From Acidobacteriota bacterium (GTDB taxonomy: Bacteria; Acidobacteriota; Terriglobia; Terriglobales; Acidobacteriaceae), in contig JAJZDO010000965.1 in assembly GCA_021805955.1 (NCBI GenBank), positions 1 through 6,348 on the forward strand: a stretch of 6,348 bases of DNA, in the 5' to 3' direction. Position 1 is the first letter of the stretch; each line of letters opens with the position of its first letter. This document shows, in pieces, positions 1 to 6,158 of the stretch. The translations under genes and the position numbers were made by a program. A model generated the notes under the pieces. That model did not search any database, was not told where the DNA came from, and worked only from the letters and a program-made list of their open reading frames with translations.

Positions 1-63
1 TGTAGGCTGGGCAAAGTCCTACCGTTTTACGACGAGCGCCGCATCGAAACGAAGAAAGATTAG
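1..63 (+). CDS. Possible 3' end of an upstream gene (partial)
   Basis: Frame 1 is open from the left edge to a TAG at 61-63 and would give a 20-residue tail ending in VLPFYDERRIETKKD. The charged, non-repetitive composition fits a real C-terminus. However, 20 open codons is no statistical evidence, and the frame of the following gene is also open here. I cannot assign a family. If real, it ends 43 bp before the ATG of the propeller lipoprotein, on the same strand. Confidence 0.25.
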   Translation, partial: CRLGKVLPFYDERRIETKKD

Positions 64-106
64 CATCGGAAACGGTTTGCAGGCAGGGTCCGCCGAGGAG
101 GGAAAA

Positions 107-1789
107 ATGTGTCCACAACTTCGTGGTGGGTTCCAGGCTTTGTCCGGGTTATTGATTTTGAGCGTTGCATGCGCGGTTGGGTGCAACGGCTGCGGGTCGA
201 GCAGCAATTCCGCGGGAAGTACCACGGGCACGACCGGGACGACGGGCAGCGGCGGTAATCCTCCGCCGACGGGCATGGCGCAGGTGCTGACCTATCACAA
301 TGACAACACACGCGAGGGTCAGAATACGCAGGAAACGACGCTGACCACGGCGAATGTGACCTCATCCACCTTTGGCAAGGTGGGATTTTATTCCGTGGAT
401 GGCAAGGTGGATGCGGAGCCGCTGTATGTTCCGGGAGAGACGATTGGAGGCGCGACCCATAACGTGCTGTACGTGGTGACGGAGCACGATTCTGCCTATG
501 CCTTTGACGCCGATTCCGGCACAGTTCTCTGGCATGTTTCTACCCTGGGCTCGAACGAAACCACCAGCGATCCGCGCAACTGCGGCCAGGTGGTTCCGGA
601 GATCGGCATGACCTCGACTCCAGTCATCGATCCTAAAGCCGGCACGCACGGGACTATCTTCATGGTTGCGGCCAGCAAGGACAGCAGCGGCAACTATCAT
701 CAACGCCTGCATGCGCTGGACCTAACGACGGGCGCGGAGCAGACGGGCAGCCCGGTCGCGATACAGGCCACCTATCCGAGCATGGGGCCGGAGAGCTCGA
801 ATGGGCAGTTGGTCTTCGACCCGAAACAGTATAACGAGCGCGCCGGACTGCTGCTGCTGAATGGCGTGGTGTATCTCGGCTGGTCTTCGCATTGCGATAT
901 TGAACCCTATACGGGTTGGCTGATGGGCTACAACGAGAACTCGCTGGCCCAAACCAGTGTGTTGAATTTGACCCCGAATGGCTCGGAGGGCTCCATCTGG
1001 CAGTCGGGCGCGGGACTGGCTGCCGATTCCTCCGGAAACATTTATTTCCTCGATGCCAACGGAGACTTTGGCACCACGTTGAACGGCAGCGGAATGCCCG
1101 CGAACGGCAATTACGGCAACGCGTTCATGAAGGTTTCTACCGCGGGCAACAAGCTGGTACCGGCGGATTACTTCACCATGTCGAACACGGTGGCGGAGTC
1201 GGATGCCGATGAAGATCTTGGCTCCGGCGGGGCAATGTTGTTGCCGGATGAGACAGATGCTTCGGGCACGGTATGGCACCTGGCGGTAGGGGCCGGGAAA
1301 GACGCCAATATCTACGTGGTCGATCGCGACAACATGGGAAAGTTCAATTCGAGTGGTAATTCTGTCTATCAGGAACTGGGCGGGGCGCTTTCTGGCCAGG
1401 AATTCGGTATGCCGGCCTATTGGAATAACACCGTGTATTACGGCGGCGTTTCGGATTCGATTCGCGCCTATCCGATTACGCAGGCGAAGCTGGCGACCAG
1501 TCCCAGCTCGAAGACGGCGCATCAATTTCCATATCCGGGCACCACGCCAAGTGTTTCCTCGAATGGAACCTCGAATGGAATTCTTTGGGCGATCGATAAC
1601 AGCAGCCCGGCAGTCCTGTATGCCTATGACGCGACGAACTTGGCCCACGAGTTATACGACAGCAACCAGGCGGCTGGAGGACGCGATCAGTTCGGACCGG
1701 GGAACAAATACATTACACCGATGATCGTGAACGGCAAGGTATATGTTGGGACGACGAATGGCGTGGCGGTGTTTGGGCTGCTGAAATAG
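107..1789 (+). CDS. PQQ-like beta-propeller lipoprotein, secreted, function unknown
   Basis: This encodes a 560-residue exported protein. I chose the ATG at 107 because GAGGAGGG (95-102) sits just upstream at good spacing. An in-frame TTG at 77 would add ten residues without a comparable site. Residues 1-25 are a hydrophobic signal peptide ending in AVGC, so Cys26 is the likely lipidated residue (Cys22 is a weaker alternative). Residues 30-57 are a Ser/Thr/Gly-rich tether ending in a short proline run. The rest reads as beta-propeller blades of the PQQ-like/BamB-like type, for example LYVVTEHDSAYAFDADSGTV (121-140), then IGMTSTPVIDP and QRLHALDLTTGAE, with a closing blade near the C-terminus (KVYVGTTNGVAVFGL). 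Large families of such proteins are, as I recall, common in Acidobacteriota. I see no haem site or dehydrogenase signature, so the fold does not establish an enzyme, and a surface structural or binding role is equally possible. No clear terminator follows. Confidence 0.82.
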   Translation: MCPQLRGGFQALSGLLILSVACAVGCNGCGSSSNSAGSTTGTTGTTGSGGNPPPTGMAQVLTYHNDNTREGQNTQETTLTTANVTSSTFGKVGFYSVDGKVDAEPLYVPGETIGGATHNVLYVVTEHDSAYAFDADSGTVLWHVSTLGSNETTSDPRNCGQVVPEIGMTSTPVIDPKAGTHGTIFMVAASKDSSGNYHQRLHALDLTTGAEQTGSPVAIQATYPSMGPESSNGQLVFDPKQYNERAGLLLLNGVVYLGWSSHCDIEPYTGWLMGYNENSLAQTSVLNLTPNGSEGSIWQSGAGLAADSSGNIYFLDANGDFGTTLNGSGMPANGNYGNAFMKVSTAGNKLVPADYFTMSNTVAESDADEDLGSGGAMLLPDETDASGTVWHLAVGAGKDANIYVVDRDNMGKFNSSGNSVYQELGGALSGQEFGMPAYWNNTVYYGGVSDSIRAYPITQAKLATSPSSKTAHQFPYPGTTPSVSSNGTSNGILWAIDNSSPAVLYAYDATNLAHELYDSNQAAGGRDQFGPGNKYITPMIVNGKVYVGTTNGVAVFGLLK

Positions 1790-1878
1790 CGCGAGCGGTT
1801 CTCAGTGAGCATCGATTGGAAGTTCTAAGTTGCCGTCCGATAGCATGGCACAAAGCCTGGGCCTGGCACGCAACGTTT

Positions 1879-1984
1879 TATTGATCCGGCACTATAAGAG
1901 TGAACCAATTTCCTCCCACCCTAGCCGCAAACAACGCGGCGAGGATGCGGCACCCGAATGCAATGCTTGAGGGCCGGATCAATA
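1879..1984. repeat. 106-bp segment bounded by a perfect 12-bp inverted repeat
   Basis: TATTGATCCGGC at 1879-1890 is repeated as its exact reverse complement GCCGGATCAATA at 1973-1984, with 82 bp between. The outermost two bases of each arm are TA. The unit can therefore also be read as 10-bp terminal repeats (1881-1890 and 1973-1982) flanked by a TA duplication, as expected for IS630/Tc1-mariner-type non-autonomous elements. The interior has no ORF. It holds a small GCCGC/GCGGC hairpin (1924-1940) and a TATAAG box (1893-1898) with no recognisable -35. The right arm directly abuts the Shine-Dalgarno region of the sulfatase. MITE versus leader RNA structure or operator is not resolved. Confidence 0.6.
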
Positions 1985-1999
1985 GGAGGACGAAAGGAG
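1984..1999 (+). promoter_or_regulatory. Tandem ribosome binding sites before the sulfatase GTG start
   Basis: Two purine-rich Shine-Dalgarno-like sites lie in a row: AGGAGG at 1984-1989 and AAAGGAG at 1993-1999. The second is seven bases before the GTG at 2007 and decides that start. The nearby ATG at 2002 is in another frame and stops after seven codons (MKWRSRN), so it cannot start the sulfatase. Whether that mini-ORF is translated is unknown. Confidence 0.6.
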
Positions 2000-2006
2000 T
2001 GATGAA

Positions 2007-3659
2007 GTGGCGGAGCAGAAATTGACACGGCGTGGGTTTCTGGGGTCGTCCGGGGCGGCGATGCTCGCCGGCGTTGCTTCCCAGGTCGTCGGTACGACCG
2101 GGGTTGGCGAGGCAGCAACGACACAGATTTCTTCAGAATCGCAGCAAAAGAAGACCCAGACACAACCCAACCTGATTCTTTTTATGCCGGATGAATTACG
2201 GGCGGATGCCCTGGCCTGCTATGGCAATCCACTGACGCATACGCCAAATTTCGACAAGCTGGCGCAGGAGGGAACGCGGTTTGCAAATTGCCACGTACAG
2301 TTCCCTGTCTGTGGCGCGTCTCGCTGCAGCTTGTTGACGGGTTGGCCGACGAGCGTGCGCGGTCATCGCAGCCTGTTTTATTTTCTGCGTCCCAATGAAC
2401 CGAACTTGTTTCGCTATCTTCGCCAGGCTGGCTACGACGTCTTTTGGTATGGCAAGAACGACGCATTGGCGGCCGAGTCCTTCTACGAGAGTGTGACCAT
2501 GTGGAACTACCCCGAGCCTGCGCCGGTCCGGGTAGGGGAAGAACATCGCAAATCACAGTCCTTCACGGGCAAAATTACCGGTCCGGACACTTTCATCGGC
2601 CAGCCCAAAGGAGATCGTACCGAAACAGCAGAGTATGGCCATATCCAGGCTGCGATCCGCATTCTTGAACGAAAGGAAACGGACCGGCCTTTTTGCATAT
2701 TTCTTCCATTGTCCTCACCGCATCCTCCCTATGCCTCGCCGGAGGGGTTCAATGGAATGTATAAACCCGCGGACATCCATGGATTGCGACCACGAGATCT
2801 ACCGCGCAAGCCAAGCTATATCGCGGGCATTCGCAAGGCGTACGGATTGGATGGGCTGCCGGAAGATACGTTCCGCAAGGTGCGAGCGCTGTACTACGGA
2901 ATGGTCAGCTACAGCGATTGGCTCATGGGGGAATTGCTGGAAGCTGTCGAACGCACGAATCACAAGCGCGACACTGCGGTCTTTCTTTTGTCCGACCATG
3001 GCGACTATGCAGGAGACTACGGGCTTGTTGAGAAGTGGCCCAGTGGTTTGGAAGACGTTCTTACGCATGTTCCTCTTATCGCCAGCGTTCCAGGCGGGAC
3101 ACAGGGCAATAGCTCTGAGAATATTGTCGAATTGTTTGACGTGATGGCTACATGTCTGGATCTTGCGCGCACGCAGGCACAGCATACCCACTTTGCGCGC
3201 AGCCTGTTGCCGCAAATTCATGGTGGAGGAGGCGATCCCAAGCGGGCTGCCTTTGCGGAAGGTGGGTATAACCAGTACGAGCCCCAGTGCTTTGAGGACG
3301 ATGCGGCTCCGGGATCGTTGTACTACCCGAAAGAACACCTGCAGGATGCGCATCCAGAAACCATCAGTCGTGTCGCAATGGTTCGAACTCATGACTACAA
3401 ATTCGTCAGCCGTCCACAGGGGCAAAGCGAGCTTTACGTCTACAAGGACGATCCACAGGAGCTTCACAACCGCTATGGAGATCGAGATGTTGCCGGTATC
3501 CAATGTGAACTGCAACAACAGTTGTTGCACTGGTACGTCAATACGACTGGGATTGCACCGTTCGATAAGGACCAGCGAGGCTTTCCGCCCTACTACCCGA
3601 CGCCCGCATTTCCGCTTTCCATTGGATCTGCTGTGCGTGCAATCATCGATCAAGACTGA
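2007..3659 (+). CDS. Tat-exported sulfatase (alkaline-phosphatase superfamily)
   Basis: This is a 550-residue sulfatase that would hydrolyse sulfate esters outside the cytoplasm; the substrate is unknown. The GTG start is set by AAAGGAG at 1993-1999. Residues 1-37 are a twin-arginine signal peptide (TRRGFL at 7-12, hydrophobic stretch, cleavage probably near residue 37). The catalytic core begins with MPDELRAD (60-67), where Asp62 and Glu63 are in the usual metal-ligand positions. The nucleophile motif CGASR (102-106), followed by CSLLTG, marks Cys102 as the residue converted to formylglycine. His239 in PHPPY, the SDHGD motif (329-333) and Lys343 in VEKW match the remaining conserved active-site elements. 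Length is typical. The nucleophile motif has Ala where most sulfatases have Pro, a variant accepted within the (C/S)-x-(A/P)-x-R pattern. No sulfatase-maturating enzyme is encoded here, so one must act in trans. A phosphonate or phosphate ester hydrolase of the same fold is a less likely alternative. Confidence 0.9.
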   Translation: MAEQKLTRRGFLGSSGAAMLAGVASQVVGTTGVGEAATTQISSESQQKKTQTQPNLILFMPDELRADALACYGNPLTHTPNFDKLAQEGTRFANCHVQFPVCGASRCSLLTGWPTSVRGHRSLFYFLRPNEPNLFRYLRQAGYDVFWYGKNDALAAESFYESVTMWNYPEPAPVRVGEEHRKSQSFTGKITGPDTFIGQPKGDRTETAEYGHIQAAIRILERKETDRPFCIFLPLSSPHPPYASPEGFNGMYKPADIHGLRPRDLPRKPSYIAGIRKAYGLDGLPEDTFRKVRALYYGMVSYSDWLMGELLEAVERTNHKRDTAVFLLSDHGDYAGDYGLVEKWPSGLEDVLTHVPLIASVPGGTQGNSSENIVELFDVMATCLDLARTQAQHTHFARSLLPQIHGGGGDPKRAAFAEGGYNQYEPQCFEDDAAPGSLYYPKEHLQDAHPETISRVAMVRTHDYKFVSRPQGQSELYVYKDDPQELHNRYGDRDVAGIQCELQQQLLHWYVNTTGIAPFDKDQRGFPPYYPTPAFPLSIGSAVRAIIDQD

Positions 3660-3753
3660 GGCCGGTTTTTGTGAACGCTCCTCCCACGACGCCAAGTTCA
3701 AGCGCGGATTGATTCCGTCATCGAGGTTGCTACGGAAGGCCCGAGCGGAAAAC

Positions 3754-3785
3754 GACCGGGACGGTCTAAAATTAGTTGTGACAAC
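3754..3785 (+). promoter_or_regulatory. Possible promoter/operator upstream of the YceI-family gene
   Basis: Three small signals lie close together. GACCG-GGA-CGGTC (3754-3766) is a 5-bp hairpin. TAAAAT (3767-3772) matches five of six bases of a -10 box but has no convincing -35 at normal spacing. GTTGT-G-ACAAC (3775-3785) is an interrupted palindrome placed where transcription would begin, a typical position for a repressor site. Each is short enough to arise by chance. The arrangement in the 181-bp gap before the gene is the only support. Confidence 0.25.
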
Positions 3786-3840
3786 GAGCATCGATTCCAG
3801 AACCTACGCATCCATAGTAATCAGAAAAGGAGAAATACCT

Positions 3841-4371
3841 ATGCCGTCCATTACCTATGAAATTGACCCAACCCACTCTGCCGTTCACTTCAGCGTTCGC
3901 CACTTGATGGTCTCAAACGTTCGCGGGGAGTTCACCAAGGTATCCGGCACGGTGAACTTCGATCCGGAGAAGCCGGAGACTTCCACCGTCGAGGCCACCA
4001 TCGATGCCAACTCCATCAGCACCCGCGATTCGCAGCGCGATGGGCACTTGAAGAGCCCGGATTTTCTGGATACGGAGAAGTTTCCCACCATCACGTTTCG
4101 CAGCAAGAAGGTTGAGATCCAGCCGGGCGGCGGCAAAATCACCGGCGATTTGACAATTCACGGAGTCACCCGCGAGATCACCCTGGACGTCGAAGGGCCG
4201 TCGCCGGAAATGAAGGATCCATGGGGCAAGCAGCGCATCGGCGCATCTGCCACCGCCAAGCTGAACCGGAAGGATTTTGGGCTGACATGGAATGCGGCTC
4301 TGGAAACAGGCGGCGTTATGGTCGGCGAAGAAGTGAAGATCACCCTCGATGTGGAAGTTGTGCGCGGGTAA
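3841..4371 (+). CDS. YceI-family lipocalin-like protein, cytoplasmic form
   Basis: This is a 176-residue YceI-domain protein. The family forms a lipocalin-like beta-barrel, and characterised members bind polyisoprenoid lipids; the ligand here cannot be told. The ATG at 3841 follows AAAAGGAG (3825-3832) at eight bases. Family blocks run the full length: EIDPTHSAVHFSVRHLMVS (7-25), RDGHLKSPDFLDTEKFPTIT (66-85), LTIHGVTREITLDV (104-117), LNRKDFGLTWN (141-151) and VGEEVKITLDVE (161-172). The start is immediately followed by the first barrel strand, so there is no signal peptide, unlike the periplasmic Escherichia coli protein. The frame stays open upstream into the end of the sulfatase, but that extension encodes nothing signal-like and is rejected. 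The gene lies 181 bp after the sulfatase, so shared transcription is possible but unproven. Confidence 0.93.
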   Translation: MPSITYEIDPTHSAVHFSVRHLMVSNVRGEFTKVSGTVNFDPEKPETSTVEATIDANSISTRDSQRDGHLKSPDFLDTEKFPTITFRSKKVEIQPGGGKITGDLTIHGVTREITLDVEGPSPEMKDPWGKQRIGASATAKLNRKDFGLTWNAALETGGVMVGEEVKITLDVEVVRG

Positions 4372-4394
4372 GAATCTCTTGATTTGTTGCAATG

Positions 4395-4587
4395 TCTATA
4401 GCGGATTCGCAGTTGGCGAAGTTGATTGTGGGAGCGAGTCATTCTGAACGGAGGTCGCTGCGGCGACCGAGTGAAGAATCCAGACGAGATAGGCTGAGTA
4501 AACGCTGCCGTTACCCTCTGGATTCTTCGCTTCGCTCAGAATGACTCTATCGCCATTTGAATACACTCACCGTCAATCCGCTCTAAA
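4395..4587. repeat. Nested inverted-repeat element between convergent genes
   Basis: This fills most of the 294-bp non-coding gap between the YceI gene and fabF. The outer arms (4395-4407 and 4575-4587) match at 11 of 13 positions, including AGCGGATT/AATCCGCT exactly. The next layer is a perfect 12-bp pair, GAGTCATTCTGA (4436-4447) with TCAGAATGACTC (4536-4547). Inside it is another perfect 12-bp pair, GAAGAATCCAGA (4473-4484) with TCTGGATTCTTC (4517-4528). The linkers between the outer and middle layers show no clear complementarity. No protein is encoded. The structure suggests a non-autonomous repeat that may also end transcription from both sides. No U-rich intrinsic terminator is visible in the gap. 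Confidence 0.7.
4453..4468. repeat. Six-bp hairpin inside the left repeat copy
   Basis: GGTCGC (4453-4458), loop TGCG, then GCGACC (4463-4468) form a perfect GC-rich stem. It sits between the ATTCTGA and GAAGAATCC blocks of the left copy. The matching place in the right copy (4529-4535) is only seven bases long, with no hairpin. Confidence 0.55.
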
Positions 4588-4665
4588 TCGCTTTCAGAAG
4601 CGCGAGGACAGGACGCTCACTCGTGCTTTTGAAGCGTGCATGGATCGAAGGCGGAGGGTTGGACG

Positions 4666-5913
4666 TTATTCCATCCAGCGGCGGAAGATGAGGGAGCCGT
4701 TGGTGCCGCCGAAGCCGAACGAATTGGACAAGGCCATGTTGACCCTGGCCTGGATGGGCTTGTTCGGAACATAGTCCAGCGTACATGCCGGGTCGGGATC
4801 GACCAGGTTCATCGTTGGGGGCAGCATACCGTGCTGCATAGCCATGACGGTAATGCCGGCTTCCAGACCGCCGGCGCCGCCCAGCAGATGGCCGGTCATC
4901 GACTTGGTGGAGCTGATCTTGAGCTTGTGGCTGGTGGCGTGTTTGCCGAAGACTGTGGTGATGGCCGCCGTCTCCAGCGCATCGCCCAACTGCGTGGATG
5001 TGGCGTGCGCGTTGACGTAGTCGATTTGATCGGGCAGAATGCCGGCGCTGCGGATGGCGTTCTGCATGGCGCGCGCGCAGCCTTCGCCTTCCGGAGCCAT
5101 GCCCGACATGTGGTACGCGTCCGCGCTCATGCCGTAGCCGATAATTTCGGCCAGAATTTTTGCGCCGCGGGCCTTGGCGTGTTCCATTTCTTCGAGAATT
5201 AAAATTCCCGCGCCCTCGCCGATGACAAAGCCGTCGCGGTCTTTGTCAAAGGGGCGGCAGGCATGGGTAGGGTCGTCATTGCGAGTGGAGAGCGCGCGCA
5301 TAGCTGCAAACCCGCCGACGCCCATAGGGGTGATGGCAGCTTCCGCTCCGCCGGCAATCATCACGTCGGCATCGTCGCGTTCAACCAGGCGATAGGCATC
5401 GCCAATGGAATGTGCGCTGGTGGTGCAGGCAGTCGCCGTGGCCTCGTTTGGACCCTTTGCGCCCCAGCGAATACTGACCTGCCCGGCGGCAAGGTTGATG
5501 ATGGCGGCGGGAATAAAAAATGGAGAGATTTTGCGCGGACCGCCAGCCAGCATGGCGCTGTGTTCGCGCTCAATAATGTCGAAACCACCGATGCCGGAGC
5601 CGATGTGGACGCCGACACGTTCGGCGTTTTCCGGCGTGATCTTCAATCCAGAGGACTCCAAAGCTTCCTGGGCGGCGGCCAGCGCGAAGTGGATAAATCG
5701 GCCCATCTTGCGCGCTTCTTTTTTCTCAATGAATAGATGCGGGTCAAAATTCTTGACTTCCGCTGCAAAGGTGACAGAAAAGCCAGTCGTATCAAAGGCT
5801 GTGATGGGCGCCATACCACTGACGCCCGCCAATAGATTGCTCCATACCTCGGCTGCGGTTTTGCCCACACCGCAGATGAGGCCAATACCCGTGACAACGA
5901 CACGCCGCTTCAA
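4666..5913 (-). CDS. fabF: 3-oxoacyl-[acyl-carrier-protein] synthase II
   Basis: This 415-residue condensing enzyme elongates fatty acids by joining acyl groups to malonyl-ACP in the cytoplasm. The thiolase-fold sequence is complete. Cys163 in TATACTTSAHS is the acyl-binding nucleophile; His303 (NAHATSTQLGD) and His342 (STKSMTGHLLGGAGG, with Lys337) complete the Cys-His-His centre of the KAS I/II class. The gating loop GFGGTN (400-405) is near the end. The start is a TTG at 5913-5911. It gives the classic N-terminus MKRRVVVTGIGLI, and an in-frame stop six codons upstream excludes anything longer. Only two bases separate it from the acpP stop, so translation is probably coupled; the only Shine-Dalgarno candidate is the weak AAAGG within the acpP tail. 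FabF is preferred over FabB from the overall motif pattern and the acpP linkage. Its end faces the YceI gene across the repeat element. Confidence 0.95.
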   Translation of the reverse strand: MKRRVVVTGIGLICGVGKTAAEVWSNLLAGVSGMAPITAFDTTGFSVTFAAEVKNFDPHLFIEKKEARKMGRFIHFALAAAQEALESSGLKITPENAERVGVHIGSGIGGFDIIEREHSAMLAGGPRKISPFFIPAAIINLAAGQVSIRWGAKGPNEATATACTTSAHSIGDAYRLVERDDADVMIAGGAEAAITPMGVGGFAAMRALSTRNDDPTHACRPFDKDRDGFVIGEGAGILILEEMEHAKARGAKILAEIIGYGMSADAYHMSGMAPEGEGCARAMQNAIRSAGILPDQIDYVNAHATSTQLGDALETAAITTVFGKHATSHKLKISSTKSMTGHLLGGAGGLEAGITVMAMQHGMLPPTMNLVDPDPACTLDYVPNKPIQARVNMALSNSFGFGGTNGSLIFRRWME

Positions 5914-5915
5914 GA

Positions 5916-6158
5916 CTAGTTGCCGCCTTTACCGTTCTTTTTGATGTAGTCGACAGCGTCCTGCACGGTCTTGATCTTTTCGGCTTCCTCGTCCGGAATT
6001 TCCAGATCGAACGCCTCTTCGAACTGCATGACCAGCTCGACCACATCCAGTGAATCCGCCCCCAGATCTTCCTGGAAGGAAGCCGTTGGAGTTACTTCTG
6101 CTTCATCGACCTGCAACTGCTCCACAATAATCTGTTTTACCTTTTCTTCAACGGCCAT
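5916..6158 (-). CDS. acpP: Acyl carrier protein
   Basis: This 80-residue acidic helical protein carries growing acyl chains on a phosphopantetheine arm. Ser36 in the motif [15 protein letters not shown] (30-44) is the attachment site, modified by a holo-ACP synthase encoded elsewhere. The flanking helices ([15 protein letters not shown] and [17 protein letters not shown]) and the length are those of the fatty-acid synthesis ACP. The ATG at 6158 is preceded by AGGAG (6169-6165, minus strand) at six bases. It is the first gene of the acpP-fabF pair visible here. Its unmodular sequence and neighbour argue against a polyketide or specialised carrier protein. Confidence 0.97.
   Translation of the reverse strand: MAVEEKVKQIIVEQLQVDEAEVTPTASFQEDLGADSLDVVELVMQFEEAFDLEIPDEEAEKIKTVQDAVDYIKKNGKGGN

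Noticed and set aside
21..76. 7-bp inverted repeat ACCGTTT/AAACGGT before the propeller lipoprotein gene
   Set aside because: Too short at a 42-bp spacing to distinguish from chance.
722..1648. 308-codon open frame on the minus strand opposite the propeller lipoprotein
   Set aside because: Arginine- and isoleucine-rich translation without domain signature, fully antisense to a gene with a strong ribosome site and signal peptide.
2799..3791. 330-codon open frame on the minus strand opposite the sulfatase
   Set aside because: It is antisense to a well-supported sulfatase with intact motifs, has no recognisable domain, and is explained by codon bias in a GC-rich gene.
1806..3796. GAGCATCGATT occurring at 1806-1816 and 3786-3796
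   Set aside because: An 11-bp direct match is expected a few times by chance in a window of this length, and the flanks differ.
3163..3840. N-terminal extension of the YceI frame into the sulfatase gene
   Set aside because: The extension overlaps sulfatase coding sequence, is basic and featureless, and a good ribosome site precedes the ATG at 3841.
4636..5202. 188-codon plus-strand frame opposite fabF
   Set aside because: Gly/Ala/His/Val-rich mirror translation of fabF with no ribosome site or family resemblance.
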